Assembly: GCA_030686995.1 (NCBI GenBank)
Contig: CM060697.1
Location: forward strand, 104,655,272 to 104,719,271
Direction: 5' to 3'
From: Artemisia argyi
Lineage: Eukaryota > Streptophyta > Magnoliopsida > Asterales > Asteraceae
Length of the DNA: 64,000 nt
The position numbers were made by a program, and so were the translations under genes. The notes below the pieces were generated by a model. It ran no database searches. It had not been told where the DNA came from and was given only the letters and a program-made list of their open reading frames with translations. This document shows positions 1 to 11,768 of the stretch, piece by piece (within the stretch, counting starts at the first letter, position 1; each line of letters opens with the position of its first letter).

Positions 1-1975
1 TTTCAAAAACAGAAACAGAATTGTCAATCTGCAAAAAGGATTTTTGTGAACATAAAATACGAAAAAGGAAGTATATAGATAAATTAATCAGTGAGAACGT
101 TGATCTTGAAAAACAACTCAAAGAATTTCGTAATGTTGTTTACAAAACCGGGGGCTCTGTCACAACAATTCAGAAATTTACTTTAAAACCGAGACCCGAT
201 AAAGGATTTGCACTTGGTGATTCCAAATCAATGTTTCTTCCCAAAGCATTCAAAGAAAATCCTAAAATTTATAGGATGGACCATATGCTTGATAATACTA
301 TTGTGCGTACTATTGTTTATGATACCGAGGAAGAAGAAGAACTTGAATAAGAGAGTCGATAAAAAATGAGTCAAGTTGAATTTTGGAAACCATATGATTA
401 CTCAAAAGCTCCTCATATTTCTAAATCTTTTGTTCCTTAAAAGGAATTACCTGAGAAATCATGGTATGTCACTAAGTCATATGTTTCATCTTCTAATGCA
501 GCCCCTGTCCAAACTGTAGCACAAATAAATGGTCCTTTACCATCCTCTGGTGAAGTAACACCGTTACCAAAAAATTGTCGTGTCTTAAATTATTTCAAAA
601 CTTTTATGGAAGACGTCGAAATTTTGGAGGAAACAATTGAACTTAATTCTGAAATAAAAATTGAAACTTTTCAATCTGCTTATAAGCGAGAAAAGAGAGA
701 TATTTTTCAAAAAACAAATGTTGCCAATTGTCAACCACCTCCGTCTTTGTGCTACACGTTGGGAACAGGAACTTCAAAACGAAATCAAAACAATGATAAA
801 TATTGTCAACTCAAATGAAAATGCGATTTTGGTTCAAAAGCAAAGAAATAGAATTTTAAAAGATGATGTTGATCGACTCTTGGAACAAATTCTCAATGCT
901 GATATTTTGTCTGTTATCATGAATGATCTTTATAAATCTGGTACTTCTATGCTTATGGATGATCTTTGTGTTGATAATAATTTGTTGAATGTAGAACTAA
1001 AGACACTAAAACATGACAATGACATGTTAAGAAATAACAATGATGATGTGACAAAACAATTTTCAAAAGAAATTTGTCTACTCAAACAAAGGCTTGAATG
1101 GTGTCAAGCTCAAAGTATTGAAACGGAATTGCAACTTCAAAGTCAAAATAATTCAAACTCTTGTCAGCTTTGCAAAAACAATGAGTCTTTAAAAAGTTTG
1201 TGTCTCAAATACGAGAAAGAAATTGCGGATTTAAAAATTGAAAACGTCGAATGGCAACAAAACCGCGATGATATCAAATATTGCAATGGTTTACTTGAGT
1301 CTGGTATTCATGATAAGAATCACATCATCATTGATTTGAAAGAGAAAATTAAGCTACTTCAAAAAGGAAAGTTTGTTGACACCACTGTGATAGCACCAGG
1401 ATTGTATCAATTGGAAAACACTGATAAGGGAATTTTGTTCAAAACACTAATGTTGATAACTCCACTTTCACAGGACTAGTCTCCACTAATAGCGTTAGCA
1501 GACCCAAGCGAAAAGTAACAAGAAGAATAGGATCTTGCAACATAAAAGAGGACCACTAGAAGCTCCAGAAGTAGAAGATCAACTTAGGAATTTGAATAAA
1601 ACTCATGTTGCATCAGATTTAGATTCTAATCTGGCAAATTTTAATCAAAATCTAAATGTAACGAATGATGAACCTTTGAATGTTTTGAATATTAATGCAT
1701 CTTGTGTGTTTTGTCGTAAAAGCGTATCATCTGATGTTCATACAAAATGTATAGCTAATTATCTTCTAAATCGTCATAAGAAACGTAGGACAAGCATTCC
1801 TTCTAGGCTCACTACTGCCTCTAAGTCTATATTAGGAAAACCGCCATCTACGGTTTCTAATGAAGTTGTAGTTACCCCCATAATTGAAGAGAACAAATCT
1901 AGGAACAAGCCCATTACTTGTGAATTCACAAAAAAGAAAGCGAGAACTAGTTGGAATTGGCAACGTTGGTTATAA
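1..1975 (+). pseudogene. Copia gag-like region, decayed, start outside the window
   Basis: Open stretches at 21-350, 606-818, 661-1479 and 1535-1975 lie in different frames, so this part has been broken by stops and frameshifts. The 661-1479 stretch is rich in Leu, Glu, Lys and Asn with heptad-like spacing and looks like a coiled coil. Near 1696-1750 there is a C-x2-C-x8-H-x3-C zinc-knuckle-like motif (CVFC...HTKC), followed by a basic stretch (NRHKKRRTSIPSR). This arrangement upstream of the protease is typical of the Gag C-terminus in this Copia group, as I remember it. The protein would package element RNA. No retrotransposon-gag core domain is visible; it probably lies left of the window. 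Confidence 0.6.
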
Positions 1976-1978
1976 TAT

Positions 1979-4900
1979 AAACCAGACTTTAAACGGATTC
2001 CTAAATTATTAAATACATGTGCTTCTAACCAACATGAACCCGCAGTTTCTTTGGGTTCCACCCTTACTTCTGTTCCATCCTCGTCGTCTTCTTGTGATGC
2101 AGGTGGTACAGATTGTTCTCTGGATTGTTGATAGCGGATGCACCCGACATATGACAGGCAATCTCATACTGTTAATCAACTTTGTTTCAAAGTTCCTTGG
2201 TACTGTCAGATTCGGGAACGATCATTACGCTTTAATCATGAGATATGGTGACTATGCCAGTGGGAACATTGAAATCAGTCGTGTTTATTATGTGGAAGGT
2301 CTAGGACACAACCACTTTTCTGTCGGTCAATTTTGTGATAGGGATCTAGAAGTAGCATTTCGTGAGAAAACTTGTTTCATTCGTGACTTACAAGGAAATG
2401 ATCTAATGTATGGCTCACGTGGTTCTAACCTTTATACAATATCAATGTCAGATATGATTGCTACATCTCTGATATGTCTTTTCTCCAAAGCGGAATCGAC
2501 TAAATCTTGGTTATGGCATAAACGTCTTTCGCACTTGAATTTCAAAGCTATGACTGAACTTGCTCGTCATAAACTTGTTGATGGTTTTCCAAGATTCCGT
2601 TTACCAAAGATCACTTATGTTCAGCCTATGAACAAGGAAAAAGTACTCGAGCTCATTTTCCTTCTAAATCTGAGCACAGTACCAATCATGTTTTACAATT
2701 GCTTCATATGGATTTGTGTGGTCTGATGCGTGTTCAAAGTATCAACGGTAAACGCTACATACTTGTAATTGTGGATGATTACTCCAGATGGACTTGGGTT
2801 TATTTTCTGTGAAGTAAAGATCAAGCTCCTTCAATGATCATCACCTTTATCACTAAAATTCAAGTTCAGTTACGCAACATGGTACGAATGGTCAGAACTG
2901 ACAATGGAACTGAATTTAAGAATCAGGCACTTCGGTCATATTATGAGAAAGTGGGAATTGAACATCAAACATCTATTCCTAGAAGCCCAGAACAGAATGG
3001 AGTTGTTGAAAGACGCAACAGGACGTTAGTAGAAGCTATTAGAACCATGTTGATTAATGCTCAATTACCAGATTACTTATGGGAGGAAGCTGATTCAACC
3101 GCATGTTATACCCAAAACCGTTGCATGATCACAAAACGCCATCGCAAAACACTTTATCAAATTGTTCACAAAAGTAAACCAAACATCGATTACTTTCATG
3201 TATTTGGAGCACTTTGTTATCCGAAAAATGATCGTGATGATTTAGGTAAACTTAAAGCAAAGGCTTACATCAGAGTGTTCGTTGGATATTGTGAAAATTC
3301 TAAAGGCTTTCGGATATGGAATCGTCGGACAAGAGAAATTCAAGAAACTATTCACGCTAATTTTGATGAACTCACACAAATGGCTTCTGAGAAAAATAGC
3401 TTAGGACCCGAATTCAACCGTCTTAACTTTCCGGACTCTTCGGCTGAACCATTGCCTCCCAACCGCAAAGAAAACCTTGTTTGCTCCACTGTTTGATGAT
3501 ATAATTGAATACCGGTCTACTGAGGTCTCACCTAATTTCGCTGCACAACCTGATAATACTCAAGTACCTGACTCACCTCAACAAACTACAACAACTGTTG
3601 AGAAAGACGGTCCTCTAATTGCATCTTCATTAACAGCAGAACAAACTGCTTCCAACTCAAGACAATCAGCTGAAGATCCAACACCCCAATCAGTTCCATA
3701 ACCCGCAGAGTATGATCCTAATGCGTTCTTTAACCCGTTTGCACCAACTCCAACATTTCCGAAAGTAGCTGAGTCATCCACACGCAATTTGGATCCTGCT
3801 AATATACGAGATACTTATCAACTACACCCTTCGACACACAAATGGACTCGAGATCATCCCCTAGTTCATATTATTGGCCATCCAGACGCACCTGTAATGA
3901 CAAGACAACGTCTTCACACAGATGGTGAAAATTGCATCTATGCACTCACAGTTAGTCTAGAAGAACCTAAGAACATCAAAGAAGCAATGACTTATGACAA
4001 CTGGATTGAATCTATGCAAGAGGAATTTCAGCAATTCATATGATTAGAAGTCTGGGAATTAGTTGAAAGACCTGACGGAATCTACATCATTGGGTTTAAA
4101 TGGATTTGCAAATATAAGCTAGATGCAGAAGGCACAGTCATACGTAACAAATCACGCCTGGTAGCGAAAGGATACTCCCAACTAGAAGGAATTGATTTTG
4201 CAGAATCCTTTGCTCCAGTGGCTAGACATGAAGTTGTTCGGATCTTTCTAGTGTATGCAGCACATCGGAACATGGTTGTTTATCAAATGGATGTGAAAAC
4301 AGCATTTCTTAATGGAGAACTCCGTGAAGAAGTTTATGTAAGCCAACCAGACGGCTTCGTTGATCCTGAGCGTCCTAATCACGTTTACCGACTCAAAAAG
4401 GCACTCTACGGACTTAAGCAAGCCCCAAGGGCGTGGTATGACAAACTATCTGATTTCTTGCTGGCCAATAAATTTTCTAAATGTTTGGTGGATCCAACAC
4501 TATTTACAAAAACATACGGGGTGGACTTACTAGTTGTTCAAATCTATGTCGATGACATTATTTTTGCTTCAACAAAAAGAAGTTACTCACATGATTTTGC
4601 AAATTTAATGAAAGATAATTTTGAAATGTCCATGATGGGTGAACTTTCGTTCTTTCTAGGACTACAAGTTCATCAATCACCCCGTGGAATTTTTATAAAT
4701 CAGTCCAAATATGCTTTAGAAATTTTAAAGAAACATGGAATGATGAGTTGTGATACTTATAATACACCAATGGGCTATACCACAAAACTAGATGCTGACT
4801 TACATGGGACACCTGTTGACCCTACCAAATACAGTAGTATTATTAGGTCACTCATGTACCTCACAGTTAGTAGACCTGATATAGTATTTACTGTCTACAT

Positions 4901-5522
4901 GTGCTCTCGCTATCAGTCCAAACCAACTGAAAGACACCTCAGTGAGGCTAAAAGAATCCTTCGATACATAAAAGGAACCATTAATTTGGGAATCTGGTAT
5001 CCGAAGGATTCTGGTTTTGAACTAATTGCTTTTTCAGACGCTGATCATGCAAGATGTTTAGACACACGCAAAAGTACATCTGGTGGATTACAGTTTCTCG
5101 GAGATAAACTTGTGTCATGGCAATCTAAGAAGCAGGACTGCACATCACTGTCGTCAACAGAATCTGAATACGTAGCTATGTCTGCTTGTTGTGCTCAAGT
5201 CATCTGGATGAGATCACAACTTAAGGACTATGGCTACCTATTCAATAAGATTCCAATCTACTGTGATTCCAAAAGTGCCATTGCCATTTCCTGCAACACC
5301 GTTCATCATTACAAATCTAAACATATTGATCTCCACTATCATTTCATCAAGGAGCATGTCGAAAAGGTCACCGTTGAATTATATTTTGTTGGAACTGAGT
5401 ACCAATTGACGGACTTACTTACCAAAGCCTTAGCACCATCAAGGTTTGCTAGTCTAGTTCACCAAATTGGTATGCGATGTTTGACTCTAGAAGATCTGGA
5501 AAAGTTTTTAAAACACAAATGA
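1979..5522 (+). pseudogene. Copia pol: protease, integrase, reverse transcriptase, RNase H (broken)
   Basis: The protease active site reads WIVDSGCTRHMTG, with DSG at 2130-2138. The pre-integrase motif LWHKRLSHLNF is near 2510-2541. The integrase core shows VDDYSRW, then RTDNGTEF (about 2899-2922) and SPEQNGVVERRNR (about 2983-3020). Reverse transcriptase has [12 protein letters not shown] and the YVDDI catalytic box (about 4545-4559). RNase H has SDADHARC and SSTESEYVA and ends at the TGA of 5520-5522. Breaks: a frameshift near 2630-2645 in an A-rich run, a TGA at 2811-2813, another frameshift near 3470-3480, a TAA at 3699-3701 and a TGA at 4041-4043. The 434-codon RT-RNase H part (4218-5522) is open. 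The product would copy and integrate the element; this copy cannot do so. Confidence 0.9.
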
Positions 5523-6125
5523 TCGTCAAACATCAAAACTATCTTTGTAAATATTTTACCAAAAACTAAATACAAAAATATAAAACCAACAAAAACACAA
5601 AAAGATTTTTTATCTTTTCTTTTAAAAAAAATGCAAGCATACACCACTCTTTTCAACACTATTTTTTTTTTAAATTATTATCAAAAACACGTGTTGAAGG
5701 GGAAGGAAAGTATTTTTAAAAATATTCTCAAAATATTTACTTCGTACTTGCATTTTACCAAAAACATTTATTTTATCAAAGTAATGCTTTAAAGTTTTTT
5801 CGGGATACTCTCCTTGACGATTGAAACTAATTCTGAAAAGCAAAAGGACATCGGTCTAAGGTCAAGGGGGAGTAAATTTATCCTAAGTTGTTCTTTGTTA
5901 ATGCTTGATGGAGTTATGTATTAATGTGAGTTAGTTTGGCAATAGGTTTGTAAGTAATATGAGGTTAAGGGGCCAAATATGTCAAATAGTGAAACTTAAC
6001 TTAACACTAAACAAAACCTTTGACCCACCATCATTTACTGCATCTGATTTCACATTTATTATTACCACCAAACACATCAACGATCCATAATCAACCAATT
6101 GATCCATCCATTGTTCTTCAAATCT
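5523..6125 (+). other. Copia spacer between pol and the second frame
   Basis: No coding region is visible. A tract AAGGGGGAG at 5864-5872 resembles a polypurine tract, but no LTR follows it, so it is internal. The stretch 5990-6125 reads like a plant 5' leader: A/C-rich, and ending at a good splice donor (GTAAGT at 6126). This may be the first exon of a spliced message for the second frame. Confidence 0.4.
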
Positions 6126-7460
6126 GTAAGTACAAAAATGTTTTGATCATGTTTCTAAACAAGGGTTTTTAATTTCATCTTAATCTAACGGCTTGTTTAT
6201 CCTTAATCGTTAAAATAAGCTTTAGGGTTTTCCGTAAAACTGGACCCAGTGATTTGATGTGATAATGATTAAATTAGTTAGTGGGAAATGATCTTAGAAT
6301 GATACTAAACATGTTCCAATTCTCCAATCATACCCAATAACATCAATTGATCAATTTCGAAATTAGGGTTCATCGTAGGTATTGGGGGATTTGAATGTGT
6401 GTTATTCTGAGATGATTAAATGATTAGGATACTGTTTATACATGTTATAGAACATGTTTTGATGGTTTAATTGTATCAGTAACATGTTTGGATGGTGTTC
6501 CTTTGATTTAAGGTTCATGAACACTAGCAGATTTGATCTTGCGGTTTTGTGGATGTAATATGTTATAACTTGGTCAATATGTTTCTTAGGACATGTAAAA
6601 CACTCGCATGTATCCCATTTCTACCCAGAATCATGTTAGGATATTATTGTGATTTGTTGTTCATGCGTTCTTACGCAAAAGTTTGATTTTGGGTTGACTA
6701 CGCATAAGTTTGTGTTGGAATGAGTAAGGATAGTGTATTGATCAGTAGTTGTGTTTAAAACTTTCAGGAATCAAACATTACAAAGTTTTCGAAGGTGATT
6801 TTCATTCAGACGATCCTACACAAAAGTTTACTCATCCTACGCGTAAGATGTAATCTTACGCGTAAGATTCGACTGTTTTGAAAAACTTGTCTTGGATAAG
6901 ACAATGTTTACGCAAAAGATCATTTCTTACGCATAAGTTTTTTCTTACGCATAAGTTATTATCTTACGCATAAGTCAAAATTTATGCATAAGTCATATCT
7001 TACGCATAAGGTTCAATCCTTTGCCTAAGCTTCAATCTTACGCATAAGATTCATTCCTACGCATAAGATGAATCCTACGCAAAAGTTTGAACTTACGCGT
7101 AAAATATAAGTTAAACGTAGTTTTTTGTTATCTTACGCATAAAATGATTACTTACGCATAAGAAATGTTATGCGTAGGATTTCCAATCTTACGCGTAACA
7201 ATGTCTGATTTCATGAAATTTGTCTAAGTGTTGTAATTTTTCAAAAGTGTAAACTCTTGTATTTGTTAATACATGTTGTGACTTGATTGTTATATGTTTC
7301 CACTAAGTTTTAACATCTAATATACAAGTTCATCATAAAACAACATTTTTGAACACAAAACACCCACTGATCAATCCAGTAATACATAATCATGTAATTG
7401 AATGTCTGAGCTAACAAAGAATATCATTGTTATGTTTGTGTTTGTGTATGATCATTTCAG
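6126..7460 (+). other. Probable intron immediately before the second Copia frame
   Basis: A strong donor (tct|GTAAGT at 6126-6131) and a pyrimidine-containing acceptor (tttcag, AG at 7459-7460) bracket 1335 bp. The acceptor abuts ATG at 7461, the start of the second frame, so splicing would put the start codon at the exon edge. The interval is T-rich and without ORFs, as plant introns are. Spliced subgenomic RNAs are used by retroviruses and some env-bearing retroelements to express downstream genes. That this happens here is inference from splice-site sequence only. Confidence 0.4.
6665..7198 (+). repeat. Interspersed TTACGCATAAG palindrome-like array, about 20 copies
   Basis: Close variants of CTTACGCATAAG, CTTACGCGTAAG and CCTACGCAAAAG recur about 20 times, densest from 6836 to 7198, with spacers of 5-25 bp. 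CTTACGCGTAAG is a perfect palindrome. One copy (TTATGCGTAGGAT near 7168) is inverted. The spacing is irregular, so it is neither a simple satellite nor a CRISPR array. It lies in the probable intron just before the second frame. Confidence 0.85.
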
Positions 7461-10400
7461 ATGGCACAACATGATGACATTCCATATGGACCAGAACCTG
7501 AACCAAAACTCACTTGGGAAGAAACCTTTCTCAAAAATTACTCCAGAAAGATAGGAAAAAACAACTTAAGGATCAACTTCAACAAAATCACGTGCAATGA
7601 ATCCTCGTGCATTGTAGCTGTGGATGCTCTCCTCTATCACCCGTACAAAATCTTGCTCACCAAATCAGCATCAGTTGCTTGCTTCTACATACACCAATTT
7701 TGGTACACACTCTAACTGGACCTTGGGGAAGAGTCCTTTACTTGTATGCTTCATAAGAGACAAGTCACTGTGGACATAGACACTCCTCGTAATGTTCTTG
7801 GTTTACCCGAACTTGGTCCAGATGAAGAGTACGACCCAGTTCCTAATGAGGAAGAGTTGATAGAATGGTTACGGGATATTGGCTATGATGAGTCAAAAGA
7901 AGTAGTGACTAGACACTCAAAGGTCAACATAAGATTTCTTACACAACCATGGAGAACTTTGTATATCCTTATTGCTAAGTCATTATCTAGCAGAGATACT
8001 GGTCACGAACACCCCAAACTCCAACATCTCAAACTTTTCTGGGCTATGGCAAACGTCAAAAAGGTGGACTATGCTAGCATTATATGGGAAGATTTTGTGT
8101 GGCACATACAACACAAAACTACTAATATTCCATTCATTCGTTTCACCAAGCTACTCATAGAAAGCTTCCTTCGTGAGTATGACGACATTCCTCAAAGATT
8201 GGATGATGCAGATAAGAACACATTCAGAAATGAGGACACTCTCAGGCAGATTAAGAGACTTGATACCAGTACACGTAAGCAAGGAAAAACACTTCCCGAT
8301 TGTCTCTTGAATGATAAAGTAAAAAATTGTAAGAACTACAAGTACTACATTCAAGCTCTCAAGGAAGACAAAGTTGGTTTCTTAGACGAAGTTATTCTAC
8401 CTTCGTTTATGCAGAAAAAGGGAAAGAAAGGCAGCAAGTCTGGGAGCTCTGGAAGTTCTAAAAAATCTGCACAAAAGCCTAAAAGGGGAATTCTTAAGTT
8501 CAAAATTCCAGTCAAGAAACCTGTTCCTGAATCAATTCCTGAACCCACACCACCATCTTCTCCAAAACCATCTGACTCAGAAACCGAATCCGATGATGGT
8601 CCAATTTATAGGGAAGCCTATGCACACATCAACAAGGAGGCTAATATTGAAGATCTTGATGATCTGGACATGTCTTTCGAAGATTGGGACAAAAATATTG
8701 ATGAATTTGTTGAACAAGAAGAAAACAAAACAAAATTCATCCAAAGACCTTTAACTGAAGCAGACACTAAATTGGAAGAAGAAAGATTAAAGGGAGATAA
8801 GATGAAGGAACCAATGACTACTGAACAAGAAGAAGCTCACTCTAACCTTGGCCTCTCCGTGGAAGAAGAAAATGAAAGAGCTCTTAATTTGGGTCTCATC
8901 CACAGCAAAATTGACTCCTTACAAGCTGATCAACCTCCACCTCCTATGTTTACTCAAACAAACGAAGCAGACGGATCTAGCAGTATTCCTGAGTCCACTC
9001 CAGTTGATCAAACTCAAGAAACAGGAACCAATGCTGCAATGATTATCTACGAAACACCCACAGTATCACCTACAGATGTAGACATGCTAAATGCTTCAGT
9101 AAGAGGAGAAGATGATAAGGAGGACCATATGGATATTGATGTTCCATACCTTTTGACCATGGAAGAGATGGAGATCAGAGAGAAGGCTCTAGAGGAAGAG
9201 CTCAAAAGGAATCTTGAAGCTGAAGAGGCAAGGCTTGAGGAAATGGAACAAGCCAAATTGGAGGAAGCAATTCGTATGGAAGAAAGCAGGAAAGCTGAAG
9301 TGGCAGCTAAACATGCAGAAGATATAAGGCTTCAAGAAGAAATTCAGAGACAAAATGAAGAAGAAGCCAAATTAGCTGACGAACTAAGGCTTAAGGCAGA
9401 AGCTGACAAATTGGCTGAAGAGCAAAGGTTAAAGGATGAAGCAGCCAAAGATAAGAATGAAGAACCTAAGGATAAACCCGAATCACCCAGAGGAGATGAT
9501 AAGGACATATCCACCCACATTGAATCTTCACAATCATCACCTCCAGCATCTGAATCTACACATGACGAATCAATCAAGAAACCCACAAGAACAAAAGCCT
9601 CTGCTGCATCTAAGTTGATTAAGAAGGTTGTAAGGAGAGTTCATGAAAAGAAGAAAAGCAAATTAGAAGATCAAGTTGAATCACTAGCAAGTCAAGTTGC
9701 TGAATTGACAAAGCTAAATACGAATGTCTAAGAACTGCAAGAATAGGTGGACACCTTCTTAGCTAAATATGTACAAGAAGCTATGGAAGCTACTTTGACT
9801 ACTCAAGCAACTCAATTCATGGAACAACACCTAGTGGCAGAATTGACAGATTTGCTGAAGCCAATGAAGGACGAACTTACAAAGATTGCTGAATAGGCTG
9901 TCAAAAAAGTGATAAGAACTACTTCTTTCACTCTCCGAACTGACAAGACTCTTCTTCCACAACAAGAGTTGACACCAAATGAGATTGAAACTCAGCTCTT
10001 CTACATATTGGCAAGCAAAACCACCATGACACCTGAAGAAAACAATTTGTGGGAAGCTTTAAAAGCCAAGATGTCTAAAGATACCTGCAGCACTGAGGCC
10101 GACAAACTGAAACGTCAAAGAGATGATGAAGACAAGGATCCGAACTCACAGGCAAAGAAACAAAAGCAAGCCGAAGGACCCTCATCTCAACCCAAAGAAC
10201 CTGTCATTCCTCCGACTACCACAACGTCTACTCAACAACACAAGGCATCTGGTTCAGGTCCTAAAGCCCATGACCACTTTGAATACACCGGCGGAGACGA
10301 GATTCCTCAGACCGATGAAATACCAGAACCGTCATCTACAAAGAAGAAAGAAAGGAAACGAAAACATCATCAGCACAAACCTGACACCTCTTCAAAAGGC

Positions 10401-11768
10401 AAAGAACCTAAGAAACCGAAAAACATTCTCAATTGGCTGGACGAAGACAAAACTGCTGAATACTCCTAGTTTTACAAGATGATTAATTCGCAACCACCAC
10501 TTGCTGACGATCAAGAACCTCTCGATGGTCGAACAGTGGAATACGCTCAGTTGATTCAACATAAATTTCACATGAAAAAGATGAATAAGAATGAGTTACG
10601 AAGAATCAAGAATGATGCGTTCAATCTTTTAAAAGATCGGTCTGCCAACTCCATTGAACTTGAATATCATCTAGAAAATATTGCTCGAGCTATGTCAAGC
10701 AATATTGACTGGATCAATCCTGAATCTCGTATCGATCCGGTCACAAGAAAGGCAGCACCATACATAACCGACTGGTCTAAACCACTGCCTATGATTGGAA
10801 ATCCAAAGGAACCAAAGATACCTTACGTTTACTTCTTCAACACTGACCTGGACTTTCTTCAACATGGCAACACTTTCGAGAAAAGATATGCTACTTCACT
10901 CACACTTTCCATTCCCGCTGCTCGTTACTTAAACAACACAATTGAAGAAGAAGCTACAATGTTGTTTAGTGACAAAATCGTGCCTTATGACTGAAATGCA
11001 CTTTACGGGATTCACCACTGGCCCGATAACCGTGCACAATTCTACCGGAGCAGCAAACTTAGTCAAACAATGGGTGAAGTAATGAGTGACTTGAAGATTG
11101 TCTCCGTTCAGTTCATCTCCACCATCACTCACTTCGGGTACTCCTTCCTCAATAAGATCGTGCTCAAAAGACTTGATGAACAAGAGTACGTGATTTCTGA
11201 GTCAGACTTTCCTCGACTACTTCTTAATGACATTGAAGACATGTATCTACTCAAAGTTCAAGGAAAGCTGTGCAACCTACCCAAGGATATGCAGCTTGCC
11301 TTCATCATTGCTCTACTTATCTTCATGATACACATCGTCATCAAAGAACGACTAGAAGATCTTCAACTTGGAGTAGAAAGTTATCAGAAGAAGTTGAATC
11401 TCACAAAACCTAACCTTTACAATGTCCCCAACCTTCACGAATCTCAATACACTTTGATCAAGCAACCAGCCTTCGGATTCACCTATCGCAGTGTCAACCG
11501 ACGAAACTGCTTCATGGCATATGATGAAATCCACAAGTTCTGTGATGAAACACTGAAGTTTGTCAGAGATGGAATCAAAAGCCAACTCAATGACATTGAA
11601 CTTTACAAATCCAAAAGGTGGAATACCGATGAGGCCAGACAAGCTCGAAGATTTATCACAAGGATTGAGAACCGGTTAAAGCGAAGGGATCAGATAAAGA
11701 GATTTGAAAGCTATATGGGTGGCAGACCAGGATTTCCAGTGTTGATGTTTCAGAGACCCGAATGGTAG
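7461..11768 (+). pseudogene. Second Copia coding frame (env-position ORF), six in-frame stops
   Basis: One reading frame of 1436 codons runs from ATG 7461 to TAG 11766-11768 without a frameshift. It is interrupted by TAA 7713, TAA 9729, TAG 9744, TAG 9894, TAG 10467 and TGA 10992. The N-terminal third looks globular (motifs such as FWYTL and PWRTLY). Then follow a Lys/Ser/Pro-rich linker (about codons 310-360), an acidic region, a Glu/Lys/Ala-rich coiled coil (about codons 560-680) and a C-terminal folded part with LGVESYQKKLNLT. I know similar downstream ORFs from daisy-family Copia elements, but I know no biochemical function. The position matches the env-like ORF of Sireviruses. I see no convincing signal peptide or membrane anchor, so 'envelope' is only a positional label. 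A domesticated host gene is an alternative origin. Confidence 0.65.

Noticed and set aside
5864..5872. AAGGGGGAG after RNase H as the true PPT and LTR boundary of the Copia element
   Set aside because: The following sequence does not match the LTR at 14010-14335 and shows no TG...CA unit; the second frame and the later PPT place the end at 14335.
6665..7198. CRISPR-like array
   Set aside because: Repeats are 11-12 bp, partly inverted, with irregular short spacers, in a plant retrotransposon; no cas genes.
7461..11768. Calling the second Copia frame an envelope gene
   Set aside because: No signal peptide, fusion peptide or clear membrane anchor is visible; only the position matches an env-like ORF.
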